Assembly: GCF_018614915.1 (NCBI RefSeq)
Contig: NZ_JAGGNU010000015.1
Span: 1 to 57,855, forward strand
Direction of reading: 5' to 3'
DNA: 57,855 nt
Source: Variovorax paradoxus
Lineage (GTDB): Bacteria > Pseudomonadota > Gammaproteobacteria > Burkholderiales > Burkholderiaceae_C
The notes under the pieces were generated by a model. That model was not told the DNA's origin and ran no database searches. It saw nothing but the letters and a program-made list of their open reading frames with translations. A program made the position numbers and the translations under genes. The stretch's first letter is position 1. Every line of letters starts with the position of its first letter. This document shows, piece by piece, positions 35,296-43,896 of the stretch.

Positions 35296-36198
35296 ATGAC
35301 GACTCCCTCCCTCCGCGAACAACTCGCCGCGCCCGGCATGGTGATCGCCCCCGGTGCCTACGATGGCATCGGCGCACGCTTGATCGAACAGGCCGGCTTC
35401 AGCGCGGTCTACATGACCGGCGCCGGCACCTCGGCCGCGCGCGGCTATCCCGACTTCGGTCTGCTCGACATGGGCGAGATGGTCGCCAATGCGGCGGCTA
35501 TGGCGCGCGCCATCAACGTACCCTTGATCGCCGATGCCGATACCGGCTACGGCAACGAACTGAACGTGACGCGCACCGTGCGCGAGTACGAGCTGCGTGG
35601 CGTTGCCGCCATCCACATCGAGGACCAGGTCGCGCCCAAGCGCTGTGGCCATCTCGACGGCAAGGAAGTGGTGTCGCGCGACGAGTTCGTCTCCAAGATC
35701 CGCGCCGCGGTCGAGGCACGCCGCACGAAGGAATTTCTGATCATCGCCCGCACCGATTCACGCGCCATGATGGGCATGGACGAAGCCATCTGGCGCGGCA
35801 ATGCGGCCCTGGAGGCCGGCGCCGACATGGTCTTCGTCGAGGCCACGCAAACCCTGGAAGAAGTGGCCGCCGTACCGAAGAACGTGCGTGGCCCGTGCCT
35901 GTTGAACGTGGTGCCCGGCGGCCGCACGCCGATCTTCGATCTGCGCGAAGCCGAGGCAATGGGCTACAAGCTCGCGATCCTGCCCGGCCTGATGCTGGTC
36001 GCCGCCATCCAGGCCGGCGATGCCGCGCTGGCCCAGCTGAAGGCCACGCACAAGGCGCCCGAGGTGACGCAGAACGTGGCGCAGACCTTCCGCCGGTTCG
36101 GTGCCGACGAATGGGATGCACTGCGCACGCGTTTCAACGCGGGCGCTGCGATGGACGGCACGCGCTCCAGCGCCGGCTTGGCGATGGAAAAGAAGTGA
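35296..36198 (+). CDS. Isocitrate lyase/PEP mutase-family C-C lyase
   Basis: A 300-residue TIM-barrel enzyme with the family's metal-binding loop (PLIADADTGYGNELNVTRTV) and active-site segment IHIEDQVAPKRCGHLDGKEV. The KRCGH box carries the catalytic Cys found in true lyases (isocitrate, methylisocitrate, dimethylmalate) and lacking in mutases and decarboxylases. Thus retro-aldol cleavage of a 2- or 3-substituted malate or isocitrate is expected, giving pyruvate or glyoxylate and an acid such as propionate or succinate. It is the first gene of the operon, downstream of the promoter at 35201. The LeuC/LeuD-like subunits start 8 bases later and likely make its substrate. Confidence 0.87.
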   Translation: MTTPSLREQLAAPGMVIAPGAYDGIGARLIEQAGFSAVYMTGAGTSAARGYPDFGLLDMGEMVANAAAMARAINVPLIADADTGYGNELNVTRTVREYELRGVAAIHIEDQVAPKRCGHLDGKEVVSRDEFVSKIRAAVEARRTKEFLIIARTDSRAMMGMDEAIWRGNAALEAGADMVFVEATQTLEEVAAVPKNVRGPCLLNVVPGGRTPIFDLREAEAMGYKLAILPGLMLVAAIQAGDAALAQLKATHKAPEVTQNVAQTFRRFGADEWDALRTRFNAGAAMDGTRSSAGLAMEKK

Positions 36199-36205
36199 GC
36201 GGGCG

Positions 36206-37606
36206 ATGACCGCGCGCACGCTCTTCGACAAGCTATGGGACACCCACGTCATTCGCGACCTGGGCGATGGATGGGTGCTGCTGCACATCGATCGCCATCT
36301 GCTGCATGACCTGTCGGGCCCTCCCGCGCTGGCTGAAGTCACCGGCCGCGGTATGACGCTGCGCGATCCTGAACTGGTGTTCGCGACGCCCGACCACTCG
36401 ATGTCGAGCCAACCCGGCCGCAACGGCCTGACCTACGTGCCAGGCGGCAAGCTGTGGACTGCGCTGCGCGACCGCACGCGCTCGGCCGGCGTGCGGCTGT
36501 TCGATCTTGGCCAACCGGGCCAGGGCATCGTGCACGTGATGGGCCCGGAGCTCGGCATCGTGCTGCCTGGCCTCACAGTGATCTGCGGCGACAGCCACAC
36601 CTGCACCAACGGCGGCCTCGGTGCGATGGCGTTCGGCGTCGGTTCGTCGGAGAGTACGCATGCGCTGGCGACGCAGACCTTGCGCCAGCAAAAGCCCAAG
36701 CAGATGCGCATCCGTTGCGAAGGCAGCTTGCGCCCCGGCGTCACCGCCAAAGACCTGGCGCTGCACCTCATCGGCAAGCTCGGCGCCGCGGCAGGCGTGG
36801 CGCATGCCATTGAGTTCGCCGGCCCGGCGATCGAGGCGATGGACGTCGAAGGCCGGCTCACCCTTTGCAACCTGTCGGTCGAACTCGGCGCGCGCTTCAG
36901 CATGGTGGCGCCCGACCAGCGCACTTTCGACTACCTGCGCGGTCGACCGTTTGCACCGCAGGGCGAGTCCTTCGACGCGGCCATCGCACAGTGGCGCGAG
37001 TTGCCGACCGAGGCCGACGCGCGCTTCGATCGCGAAGAAGTCATCGACGCCTCGGCCGTGCGCCTGACCATCACCTGGGGCACCAGCCCCGAGCACGCGA
37101 TCGCGATCGACGGCCGCGTGCCCGATCCGCGCGATGCTGTAGACGAAGCGCAGCGCGGCACGCTCGCCGCTGCCCTCGACTACATGGGTTTGCAGGCAGG
37201 CCAGGCGATCGCCGGCACGCCGGTCGACTGGGTCTTCATCGGCTCGTGCGCCAACTCGCGCATCACCGACCTGCGCGCCGCTGCCGCCGTGGCGCGCGGC
37301 AAGCATGTAGCAGCCGGCGTCACGGCGTGGGTCGTGCCCGGATCGGAAAACGTCAAGCGCGCCGCTGAAGCCGAAGGCCTGCACGAAATCTTCAAGGCCG
37401 CGGGCTTCGCCTGGCGCGAGCCCGGCTGCAGCATGTGCGTGGCCGCCAACGGCGAGCAGGTGCCGCCGCAGCAACGCTCGGTGTCGACCTCGAACCGCAA
37501 CTTCGTCGGACGACAGGGACCGGGCGCACGCACCCACCTCGCCAGCCCGGCGATGGCCGCGGCCGCGGCCATCGCCGGGGTCATCACCGATCTCGCGCAG
37601 GCCTGA
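36206..37606 (+). CDS. Aconitase-family hydratase large subunit (LeuC-like)
   Basis: A 466-residue protein of normal LeuC length. ATG 36206 is 8 bases after the lyase stop. It has the iron-sulfur cluster Cys residues in VFIGSCANSRITD and EPGCSMCVAANGEQV, and the conserved VICGDSHTCTNGGLGAMAFG and PDHSM elements. Together with the small subunit it should hydrate or isomerise a substituted maleate or malate. Possible roles are 3-isopropylmalate, citraconate/citramalate, or 2,3-dimethylmalate dehydratase (DmdA-like). The neighbouring lyase and PrpF-like isomerase favour a catabolic role over leucine synthesis. Codon and base use match its neighbours. Confidence 0.88.
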   Translation: MTARTLFDKLWDTHVIRDLGDGWVLLHIDRHLLHDLSGPPALAEVTGRGMTLRDPELVFATPDHSMSSQPGRNGLTYVPGGKLWTALRDRTRSAGVRLFDLGQPGQGIVHVMGPELGIVLPGLTVICGDSHTCTNGGLGAMAFGVGSSESTHALATQTLRQQKPKQMRIRCEGSLRPGVTAKDLALHLIGKLGAAAGVAHAIEFAGPAIEAMDVEGRLTLCNLSVELGARFSMVAPDQRTFDYLRGRPFAPQGESFDAAIAQWRELPTEADARFDREEVIDASAVRLTITWGTSPEHAIAIDGRVPDPRDAVDEAQRGTLAAALDYMGLQAGQAIAGTPVDWVFIGSCANSRITDLRAAAAVARGKHVAAGVTAWVVPGSENVKRAAEAEGLHEIFKAAGFAWREPGCSMCVAANGEQVPPQQRSVSTSNRNFVGRQGPGARTHLASPAMAAAAAIAGVITDLAQA

Positions 37607-37608
37607 GC

Positions 37609-38241
37609 ATGTCCATGCAACCCTTCACCATCGTCACCGGCGCGGCGCCGTACCTGTCGCGCGCCAACATCGACACCGATGTCATCATCCGCATCGAACG
37701 CCTGACCACGCTCGCGAGGGACGAACTCGGCCCGTACGCGATGGAAGCGCTGCGCTATCGCGAGGACGGCAGCGACGATCCGGACTTCATCCTGAACCAA
37801 TCGGCGTTCCGCGGCGCACCGATCCTTCTGGCCGGCGACAACTTCGGCTGCGGTTCGTCCCGTGAAGGCGCGGTATGGGCCCTGCACTGCATCGGCATTC
37901 GCTGCGTGATCGCGCCGAGCTTCGGCGACATTTTTTACAGCAACTGCTTCCAGAACGGCGTGTTGCCGATTCGGTTGCCGGCCGCCGAGGTCGAGGCCTT
38001 AGCCGCGGCCTGCGCCGGCGGCGCGTCGATGACGGTCGACCTCACCAAGTGCGAGTTGATCGCGCCGAATCGGACCGAGTCGAGCTTCGTGGTCGACCCG
38101 CTGCGCCGCGAAGGCTTGCTGTACGGCCTGGACGACATCGGCCTCACGTTGAAAGACGACGCTCTGATCCGCGAGTGGCAACAGGCCGATCGCACCCGTC
38201 GGCCGTGGGCCTGGCCGAGCGCCGCGGTCGCTGTCGGCTGA
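37609..38241 (+). CDS. Aconitase-family hydratase small subunit (LeuD-like)
   Basis: A 210-residue swivel-domain protein, starting two bases after the large-subunit stop, so the two are translationally linked. It shows SRANIDTDVIIRIERLTTLA, then LLAGDNFGCGSSREGAVWAL (the GSSRE substrate-binding loop) and CVIAPSFGDIFYSNCFQNGV, hallmarks of LeuD/DmdB-type subunits. It completes the active site of the large subunit. The R-I-E segment after NIDTD, where LeuD usually has IxP, may reflect a different substrate. Confidence 0.88.
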   Translation: MSMQPFTIVTGAAPYLSRANIDTDVIIRIERLTTLARDELGPYAMEALRYREDGSDDPDFILNQSAFRGAPILLAGDNFGCGSSREGAVWALHCIGIRCVIAPSFGDIFYSNCFQNGVLPIRLPAAEVEALAAACAGGASMTVDLTKCELIAPNRTESSFVVDPLRREGLLYGLDDIGLTLKDDALIREWQQADRTRRPWAWPSAAVAVG

Positions 38242-38354
38242 GCGGCCGGCTCACGCCCGACTCCTTCAAAGCAATAAGAGCCCGCGGCGACCACACCGCT
38301 CGCGAGGCCGCAGCAAAGCGTTCGACAGAAGACAACTTGCCGGAGACAACCCCC

Positions 38355-38738
38355 ATGCCGACCGAATCCCTCGACGAACAAAGCGTAGTGCGCTGCGTGC
38401 TGATGCGCGGCGGCACCAGCAAAGCACTGTTCTTTCACGAGGCCGATGTGCCGCCAGCGAGCCCGGCGCGCGACAGCCTGCTCAAGCGCGCGATGGGCAC
38501 GCCCGACGTGCTGCAGATCGACGGAACGGGCGGCTCTCGCCTGGTGACGTCGAAGGTCGCGATCATCCAGAAATCGACGCGCCCCGACGCGGACATCGAC
38601 TACACCTTCGCGCAGATCGATGTCGAGCGCGACCTGATCGGCTATGACGCCAACTGCGGCAACATCTCATCGGCCGTGGCGCCTTTCGCCATCGACGAGG
38701 GGCTGGTCGAAGCCGTCGAGCCTGTCACCACCGTTCGC
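38355..38738 (+). pseudogene. N-terminal half of a PrpF/methylitaconate-isomerase-like protein
   Basis: From ATG 38355 the frame reads VRCVLMRGGTSKALFFHEAD, then VLQIDGTGGSRLVTSKVAII and GYDANCGNISSAVAPFAIDE. This is the conserved N-terminal domain of the PrpF family (aconitate isomerase, 4-oxalomesaconate tautomerase GalD, methylitaconate delta-isomerase). At about 38738, after VEPVTTVRI, the sequence switches to the interior of a Bug receptor in another frame. The second domain of PrpF and the 5' part of the receptor are missing. A deletion between two operon genes explains this. The protein, about 180 residues as read, should be inactive. Confidence 0.78.
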
Positions 38739-39262
38739 ATCTCAAGGTCGACTTCGCTTCGGGCGGCAACGGCATCACCGCGCACCTGGCGATGGTCGTA
38801 CTGGAGAAGCAGGCAGGCATCCAGCTCAACCACATCCCGTACAAGGGCTCGCCGGCTGCCATCAACGACGTCATGGCGGGGCAGGTGCCCGTGATGTTCG
38901 ATCCACTGGCCTCCACGCTGCAACACGTCAAGGGCGGCAAGTTGAAGGTGCTGGGCATTTCCAGCCTTCAGCGCAGCGACCAGTTGCCCAACGCCGTCCC
39001 GGTGGCCGAGCAGGGCTTGAAGGGCTTCGACATCACTTCGTGGCTCGGCTTCCTGGCGCCGGCCGGCACGCCGCCCGCCACAGTGGCAGCACTCAACGCC
39101 GCGATCCGCCGCGCGGCCGCCACGCCCGGGCTGCAGGCGTCAATCCGCGCCACCGGCGGCGAGCTGGTCGTCACCAGCCCCACCGACTTTGGACACTTCC
39201 TGCACAGCGAGGTCGACAAGTGGGGCCAGGCCGTTGTCGTCAGCGGCCTGCAGATCGACTGA
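38739..39262 (+). pseudogene. 5'-truncated Bug/TctC solute receptor
   Basis: Starting just after the PrpF fragment, the frame reads LKVDFASGGNGITAHLAMVV, then LNHIPYKGSPAAINDVMAGQ, then FLAPAGTPPATVAALNAAIR and a normal C-terminus to 39262. These are domain 1-2 linker and domain 2 motifs of tripartite tricarboxylate transporter receptors. About 150 N-terminal residues with the signal peptide and first ligand loop are missing. It therefore cannot reach the periplasm. It lies in the same operon and marks a deletion. Confidence 0.75.
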
Positions 39263-39295
39263 ACAACCACAAAGACGAATCACGGAGACAAGACG

Positions 39296-40279
39296 ATGCT
39301 CACTTTCATGCTCACCGCCTCGCTGCGGCGCCGCGCCGTCGCTGCGCTCGCCCTGGCAGCCTGCCTGCCCGTCGCAGCCATCGCCGCCGACTGGAAACCC
39401 GATCGCCCCGTGACCCTGGTCGTGCCCTACAGCCCGGGCGGCGGCGTCGATGCGCAGACGCGGGTCGTCGCGAAGGAGCTGCAGCAGATCTGGGGTCAAC
39501 CGGTCATCGTCGAGAACGTGCCCGGCGCCGACGGCGTGATCGGCACCCGCAAGGTAATCGACGCCAAGCCGAACGGTCAGACCTTGCTCGTGCAAATCCC
39601 GTCGCTGACGCTGATCAAGCATCTGCCGACCTTCAAGGGCATCGACCCGCTGGCGCAACTGGTGCCGGTGTCGGCCTTCTCGGCCCTGCCCGGCGTTGTG
39701 ACGGCCAATGCGGCGTTGCCGGTCAAGTCGATGGAGCAACTGGTGCGTTACTGCAAGAGTGCGGCGACGCCGTGCTCGGTCGGCACCACCGAGAACATGG
39801 CCCGGCTGCAGGCGCGCATCCTGGGCGAAGAGAGCGCGCTGCCGACGCTTGTGGTCGCCAACTACAAGGGCGGCGGCCAGATGATCACCGACCTGGTGGC
39901 CAACAACATCTCGTTCGCCATCGCCGGCAGCACCGCGGTGATGCCCTTCGTCAAAACCGGCGCGCTCCGGGTCGTGATGACGATGGGCGACAGGCGTTCG
40001 GCCGTGCTGCCCGACGTGCCGAGCGCGATTGAGGCCGGCTTTGCGAGCTTCGACGCGACCACCTGGTACGGCCTCTTCGCGCCCAAGGGCACGCCGGCCG
40101 AGATCCAACAGGGCATCGCCGCCGCAGTGCGCGAAGCGGTCAAGAGCGAGGACGTGCGCAAGTCGTTGTCCACGATCGGCGCCGAGCCGGTCGGCAACAC
40201 GCCCGCCGAGTTCACGGCCAAGGTGCAGCGCGAAGCCAAGCGCATCGAAGCGCAGGTGAAGCGCTTCCCGCTCGAGTGA
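39296..40279 (+). CDS. Bug/TctC-family periplasmic solute receptor
   Basis: A 327-residue receptor. The start has a basic region and a hydrophobic core (RRRAVAALALAACLPVAAIA) with cleavage after AIAA. The mature part has PVTLVVPYSPGGGVDAQTRV (strand and ligand loop with PGGG-D), PVIVENVPGADGVIG and WYGLFAPKGTPAEIQQGI, the family hallmarks. CGGAGAC precedes ATG 39296. Bug receptors bind carboxylates with high affinity and work with TctA/TctB permeases, none of which are in the window. The context suggests the ligand is the carboxylate degraded by this operon. Confidence 0.87.
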   Translation: MLTFMLTASLRRRAVAALALAACLPVAAIAADWKPDRPVTLVVPYSPGGGVDAQTRVVAKELQQIWGQPVIVENVPGADGVIGTRKVIDAKPNGQTLLVQIPSLTLIKHLPTFKGIDPLAQLVPVSAFSALPGVVTANAALPVKSMEQLVRYCKSAATPCSVGTTENMARLQARILGEESALPTLVVANYKGGGQMITDLVANNISFAIAGSTAVMPFVKTGALRVVMTMGDRRSAVLPDVPSAIEAGFASFDATTWYGLFAPKGTPAEIQQGIAAAVREAVKSEDVRKSLSTIGAEPVGNTPAEFTAKVQREAKRIEAQVKRFPLE

Positions 40280-40315
40280 CACCCATCAATCCATTGTTTC
40301 AAGGAGTTGAAACCC

Positions 40316-40456
40316 ATGATCACCGCCCCCACACACGCGGCCACCGGCCGCGACGCCGCCACCTGGCGCGCCACCGACCTGGAGCGCGACACCGCGCTTC
40401 GACGCCGCCGCTCGACCCGCGCTTTTCCGACTGACCTTCGAACACAACCAGGAGAC
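40316..40456 (+). pseudogene. Short relic between receptor and YrdC gene
   Basis: AAGGAG precedes ATG 40316, and the frame begins MITAPTHAATGRDAATWRAT then LERDT before turning into Arg-rich sequence. It runs in frame into the YrdC gene, whose own start (40460) has an AGGAG site. The opening resembles the N-terminus of TauD/CsiD-type dioxygenases. A deletion may have removed the rest. The identity is uncertain. Confidence 0.3.
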
Positions 40457-40459
40457 GAC

Positions 40460-41194
40460 ATGAGCAGACTCGACATCGCCGGCGACGCCCGCCGCACCAT
40501 CGACGTGATCAAGCGCGGCGGCATCGCCATCGTGCCGAACGACACCGGCTACGCCTGCTGCGGCGCGTCGATGGACCCGCTGAAAAGAATCTACGACACC
40601 AAGCGCCGCGGCAGCCACAAGCGCAACGCAATGGCGGGCGACCTGATCACGCAGCGCGAGCTGCACACGCTCAGCCCGCGCGCGCAGGAGATGGTCGAGG
40701 CGCTGGTGGTCGACCACGACTTGCCGCTCGGCGTGATCGCCAGCTTCAGGCCCGACCATCCGCTGCTGCGCAAGCTCGACGAAGACGCGGTTAAGGCCAG
40801 CACGGCGGTCGGCACGATTGGTATGCTGCTCAACGCCGGCCCGTTCCACAAGGAGCTGACGCGCCTCAGCCGCGAAGAGGTGGTGCCGCTGTTCGGCTCG
40901 TCGGCCAACCTCACGGGGACCGGCACGCGCTTTTCCGTCGAGGAGATTCCCGACGAACTCAAGCAGATCGCCGACATCACCATCGACTACGGTCTGCGCC
41001 GTTATCACACCTACCGACGCGCCGGCACGCTGATCAACTTCGACACCATGGAAGTGGTGCGCATCGGCGCTTGCTACGAGTTGATTTCGGGTGTGCTCAA
41101 GCGCTGGTTCGATGTCGACCTGCCGGCCGATCCGGGCGTCGATGCATTGCCCTCGGGCCACCTGAACGAGTTTGCGCTGAAGAACGTCCAGTAG
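40460..41194 (+). CDS. YrdC/Sua5-domain protein
   Basis: A 244-residue protein starting at ATG 40460, behind AGGAG. It has the YrdC-type fold pattern: an opening GIAIVPNDTGYACCGAS, then SHKRNAMAGDLITQRELHTL, then FGSSANLTGTGTRFSVEEIP, which carries the SSANxTG nucleotide-binding motif. Sua5/TsaC make threonylcarbamoyl-AMP for tRNA t6A. Divergent YrdC proteins like this (first lysine-rich motif replaced by NDTGYACC) also occur inside catabolic operons with unknown roles, perhaps as carbamoyl or phosphate transferases. It is unlikely to be the cell's t6A enzyme because of its operon position. The family is clear; the role is not. Confidence 0.75.
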   Translation: MSRLDIAGDARRTIDVIKRGGIAIVPNDTGYACCGASMDPLKRIYDTKRRGSHKRNAMAGDLITQRELHTLSPRAQEMVEALVVDHDLPLGVIASFRPDHPLLRKLDEDAVKASTAVGTIGMLLNAGPFHKELTRLSREEVVPLFGSSANLTGTGTRFSVEEIPDELKQIADITIDYGLRRYHTYRRAGTLINFDTMEVVRIGACYELISGVLKRWFDVDLPADPGVDALPSGHLNEFALKNVQ

Positions 41195-41202
41195 CACCGG
41201 CC

Positions 41203-42198
41203 ATGGGCTCAAACCTTTTCAATCCGGCACGCCGCACTGCCTTGGTCGGTGGCCTCGGTGGCGCGGCGCTGGCGTTGTTGGGCACCAGCGCGCGGGCGCA
41301 GACCTGGCCCGCCCGGCCGGTGCGTGTGCTGCTGGGCTACACGCCCGGCGGTGCCGCCGACGTGACCGCGCGCGAGGTGATGACGCCGCTCGGCAGGCTG
41401 CTCGGCCAGCCGATCGTGATCGACTACAAGGCTGGCGCCAGCGGCACCATTGCCGGCGCCGAGGTGGTGCGAGCCGCACCCGATGGCTACACGCTGGGCC
41501 TGCTCGACAACGCACCGCTCACCATCGTGCCGGCGCTGCGAAACGCCGGCTACGACCCGCTCGCCAGCTTCACGCCGATCGCAATGGTGTCGCAGCTGCC
41601 GCAGGTGCTGGTGGCGCCGCCCTCCGCCGGTGTCGCCACCGTGCAGGAACTGCTCGCAATGATGCGCAAGGAGCCCGGCAAGTTGAGCTACGCCTCGGGC
41701 GGCTCGGGCAGCGTCAGCCACCTGGCGGCCGAGCTGTTCAAGTCGCGCACCGGCACGTTCGCGGTGCATGTGCCGTACCGCGGCGGCGCGCCGGCGATCA
41801 CCGCGCTGCTGGCGGGCGATGTCCAGTTCGCCTTTCTCACCGCATCGGCCACCGGTCCGTTCATCTCCAGCGGCAAGCTCAAGGCGCTGGGCGTGAGCTC
41901 GCTCACGCGCATGCCCTCGCTGCCCAACGTGCCGACCATCGCCGAGTCCGGCGTGCCGGGCTTCGACGCGCCCGGCTGGTTCGCGCTGATGGGCCCGGCT
42001 GGTCTGCCGGAGCCCGTCGTCGCAACGATCCGCAAGGCACTGGCCGAGGTGCTCGCGGCGCCGGGCATGGCCGGCCGGCTCGAAGCGCTGGGTCAGACCG
42101 CCGCGCCGGCCAGTGCCGACGTGCGTCGCACCATCGCCACCGAAGGCGCGACGTGGAAGAAGCTCATCGGCGAGCGAAAGATCGTGATCGAAGGCTGA
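41203..42198 (+). CDS. Bug/TctC-family periplasmic solute receptor
   Basis: A 331-residue receptor with a twin-arginine-like basic start (NPARRTALVGGLGGAALALL) and signal cleavage after ARAQ. The mature protein has VRVLLGYTPGGAADVTAREV, IDYKAGASGTIAGAEVV and LSYASGGSGSVSHLAAELF, the two ligand loops of the family, followed by WFALMGPAGLPEPVV. ATG 41203 lies 8 bases after the YrdC stop. It probably recognises a related carboxylate; several receptors per permease are common in Burkholderiales. No TctA/TctB is nearby. Confidence 0.87.
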   Translation: MGSNLFNPARRTALVGGLGGAALALLGTSARAQTWPARPVRVLLGYTPGGAADVTAREVMTPLGRLLGQPIVIDYKAGASGTIAGAEVVRAAPDGYTLGLLDNAPLTIVPALRNAGYDPLASFTPIAMVSQLPQVLVAPPSAGVATVQELLAMMRKEPGKLSYASGGSGSVSHLAAELFKSRTGTFAVHVPYRGGAPAITALLAGDVQFAFLTASATGPFISSGKLKALGVSSLTRMPSLPNVPTIAESGVPGFDAPGWFALMGPAGLPEPVVATIRKALAEVLAAPGMAGRLEALGQTAAPASADVRRTIATEGATWKKLIGERKIVIEG

Positions 42199-42241
42199 GC
42201 ACGAAGCGCCCCTTTCCCACTCAGTAACCCCGGAAATTTTC

Positions 42242-43896
42242 ATGCTCCAAGGTCTCATGCAGGATCAGCCGTTGCTGATCTCCAATCTGATCAAGTTCGT
42301 CGAGCGCCACAACGGCGATGGCGAGATCGTCTCGCGGCGCGTCGAAGGCGACGTCCACCGCACCACCTGGGCCGGCATCGCGCAGCGCTCGCGCCAAGTG
42401 GCCAACGCGCTGGAGGCGGAAGGCCTGGCGATGTCCGACCGCGTCGCCACCATCGCCTGGAACGGCTATCGCCACCTGGAGCTGTACTACGGCGTCAGCG
42501 GCGCGGGCGGGTTCTGCACACCATCAACCCGCGCCTGCACCCCGACCAGGTGGCGTGGATCGTCAATCACGCGCAAGACGAAGTCCTGTGCTTCGACACG
42601 AGCTTCCTGCTGCTGGTGCAAGCGGTGCATGCGCGCTGTCCGACGGTCAGGAAGTGGATCGCGCTGTGCGATGCCGACAAGCTGCCGGCCGACAGCGGCA
42701 TTCCGAACTTGCTCAGTTACGAAGCCTGGATCTCGGACCAGAGTGATCGCTACGAATGGCCGAGCTTCGACGAGAACGCGGCCTCGAGCATGTGCTACAC
42801 GAGCGGCACCACGGGCAAACCGAAGGCCGCACTGTACAGCCATCGGTCGACGCTGCTGCACGCCTACGCATCGGCGCTGCCCGACGTGATGCGCCTGTCG
42901 GCGCGCGACTCGGTGCTGCCGGTGGTACCAATGTTCCACGTCAACGCGTGGGGCATCCCGTACTCGGCGGCGCTGACCGGCTGCAAGCTGGTGTTCCCCG
43001 GCCCCGCGCTGGACGGCAAGTCGGTGTACGAGCTGATCGAGAGCGAAGGCGTGACCTTCGCCGCGGGCGTTCCGACGGTGTGGCAGATGCTGCTGGGCCA
43101 CCTGCAGGCCAACGACCTGAAGTTCTCGAAGCTCGACCGCACCGTGATCGGCGGCGCCGCCTGTCCGCCGGCGATGCTGCGCGCCTTCAAGGACCAGTAC
43201 GGCGTGCAGGTGCTGCACGGCTGGGGCATGACCGAGATGAGCCCGCTCGGCACGCTGTGCACGCTGAAGAACAAGCAACTTTCGCTGCCGAACGAGGCGC
43301 AACTGTCGATCCTCGCCAAGCAGGGGCGCGCCATCTTCGGCGTCGACATGAGGATCGTCGACGGCAAGGGCCAGGAGCTGCCGTGGGATGGCAAGACTTA
43401 TGGCGACCTGCTGGTCAAGGGTCCGTGGGTCGTCAAGGAATACTTCCAGGGCGAGGGCGGCAACCCGCTGGTGGAAGGCTGGTTTCCGACCGGCGACGTG
43501 GCGACGATTGACGCCGACGGCTACCTGCAGATCACCGACCGCAGCAAGGACGTGATCAAGTCCGGCGGCGAGTGGATCAGCTCGATCGACATCGAGAACA
43601 TCGCCGTCGCGCACCCGGCGGTGGCGATGGCGGCGTGCATCGGCGTGGCGCATCCCAAGTGGGACGAACGCCCGATCGTGGTGGTTGCCAAAAAACCGAA
43701 CACCGAGGTCACCAAGGAAGAACTGCTCCAGTTCTACGAAGGCAAGACCGCGAAGTGGCAGATTCCCGATGACGTGGTTTTCGTGGAAGCGATTCCGCTA
43801 GGCGCTACCGGCAAGATTCTCAAGACCCGGCTGCGCAAGCAGTTGAAGGGCTACGTGCTGCCGACGGCAGCCACCACGGACAGGAGCAACGCATGA
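42242..43896 (+). pseudogene. AMP-dependent acyl-CoA ligase interrupted by one frameshift
   Basis: The first frame from ATG 42242 reads LMQDQPLLISNLIKFVERHN and continues to ELYYGVSGAG. It shifts at about 42510, where VLHTINPRLHPDQVAWIVNH resumes in the +2 frame and runs intact to 43896. The enzyme has SSMCYTSGTTGKPKAALYSH (P-loop A3), GWGMTEMSPLG (A5), GWFPTGDVATID (A7) and GATGKILKTRLRKQL with the catalytic Lys (A10), i.e. a 540-residue medium-chain or 3-methylmercaptopropionyl-type acyl-CoA ligase. Loss of one C within a GGGCGGG run explains the shift. A sequencing indel or real mutation are both possible. The stop overlaps the next start by ATGA. Confidence 0.82.

Noticed and set aside
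39140..40282. A reverse frame of 380 residues opposite the Bug receptor.
   Set aside because: Asp/His/Arg-rich shadow; the forward frame has a signal peptide and receptor motifs.
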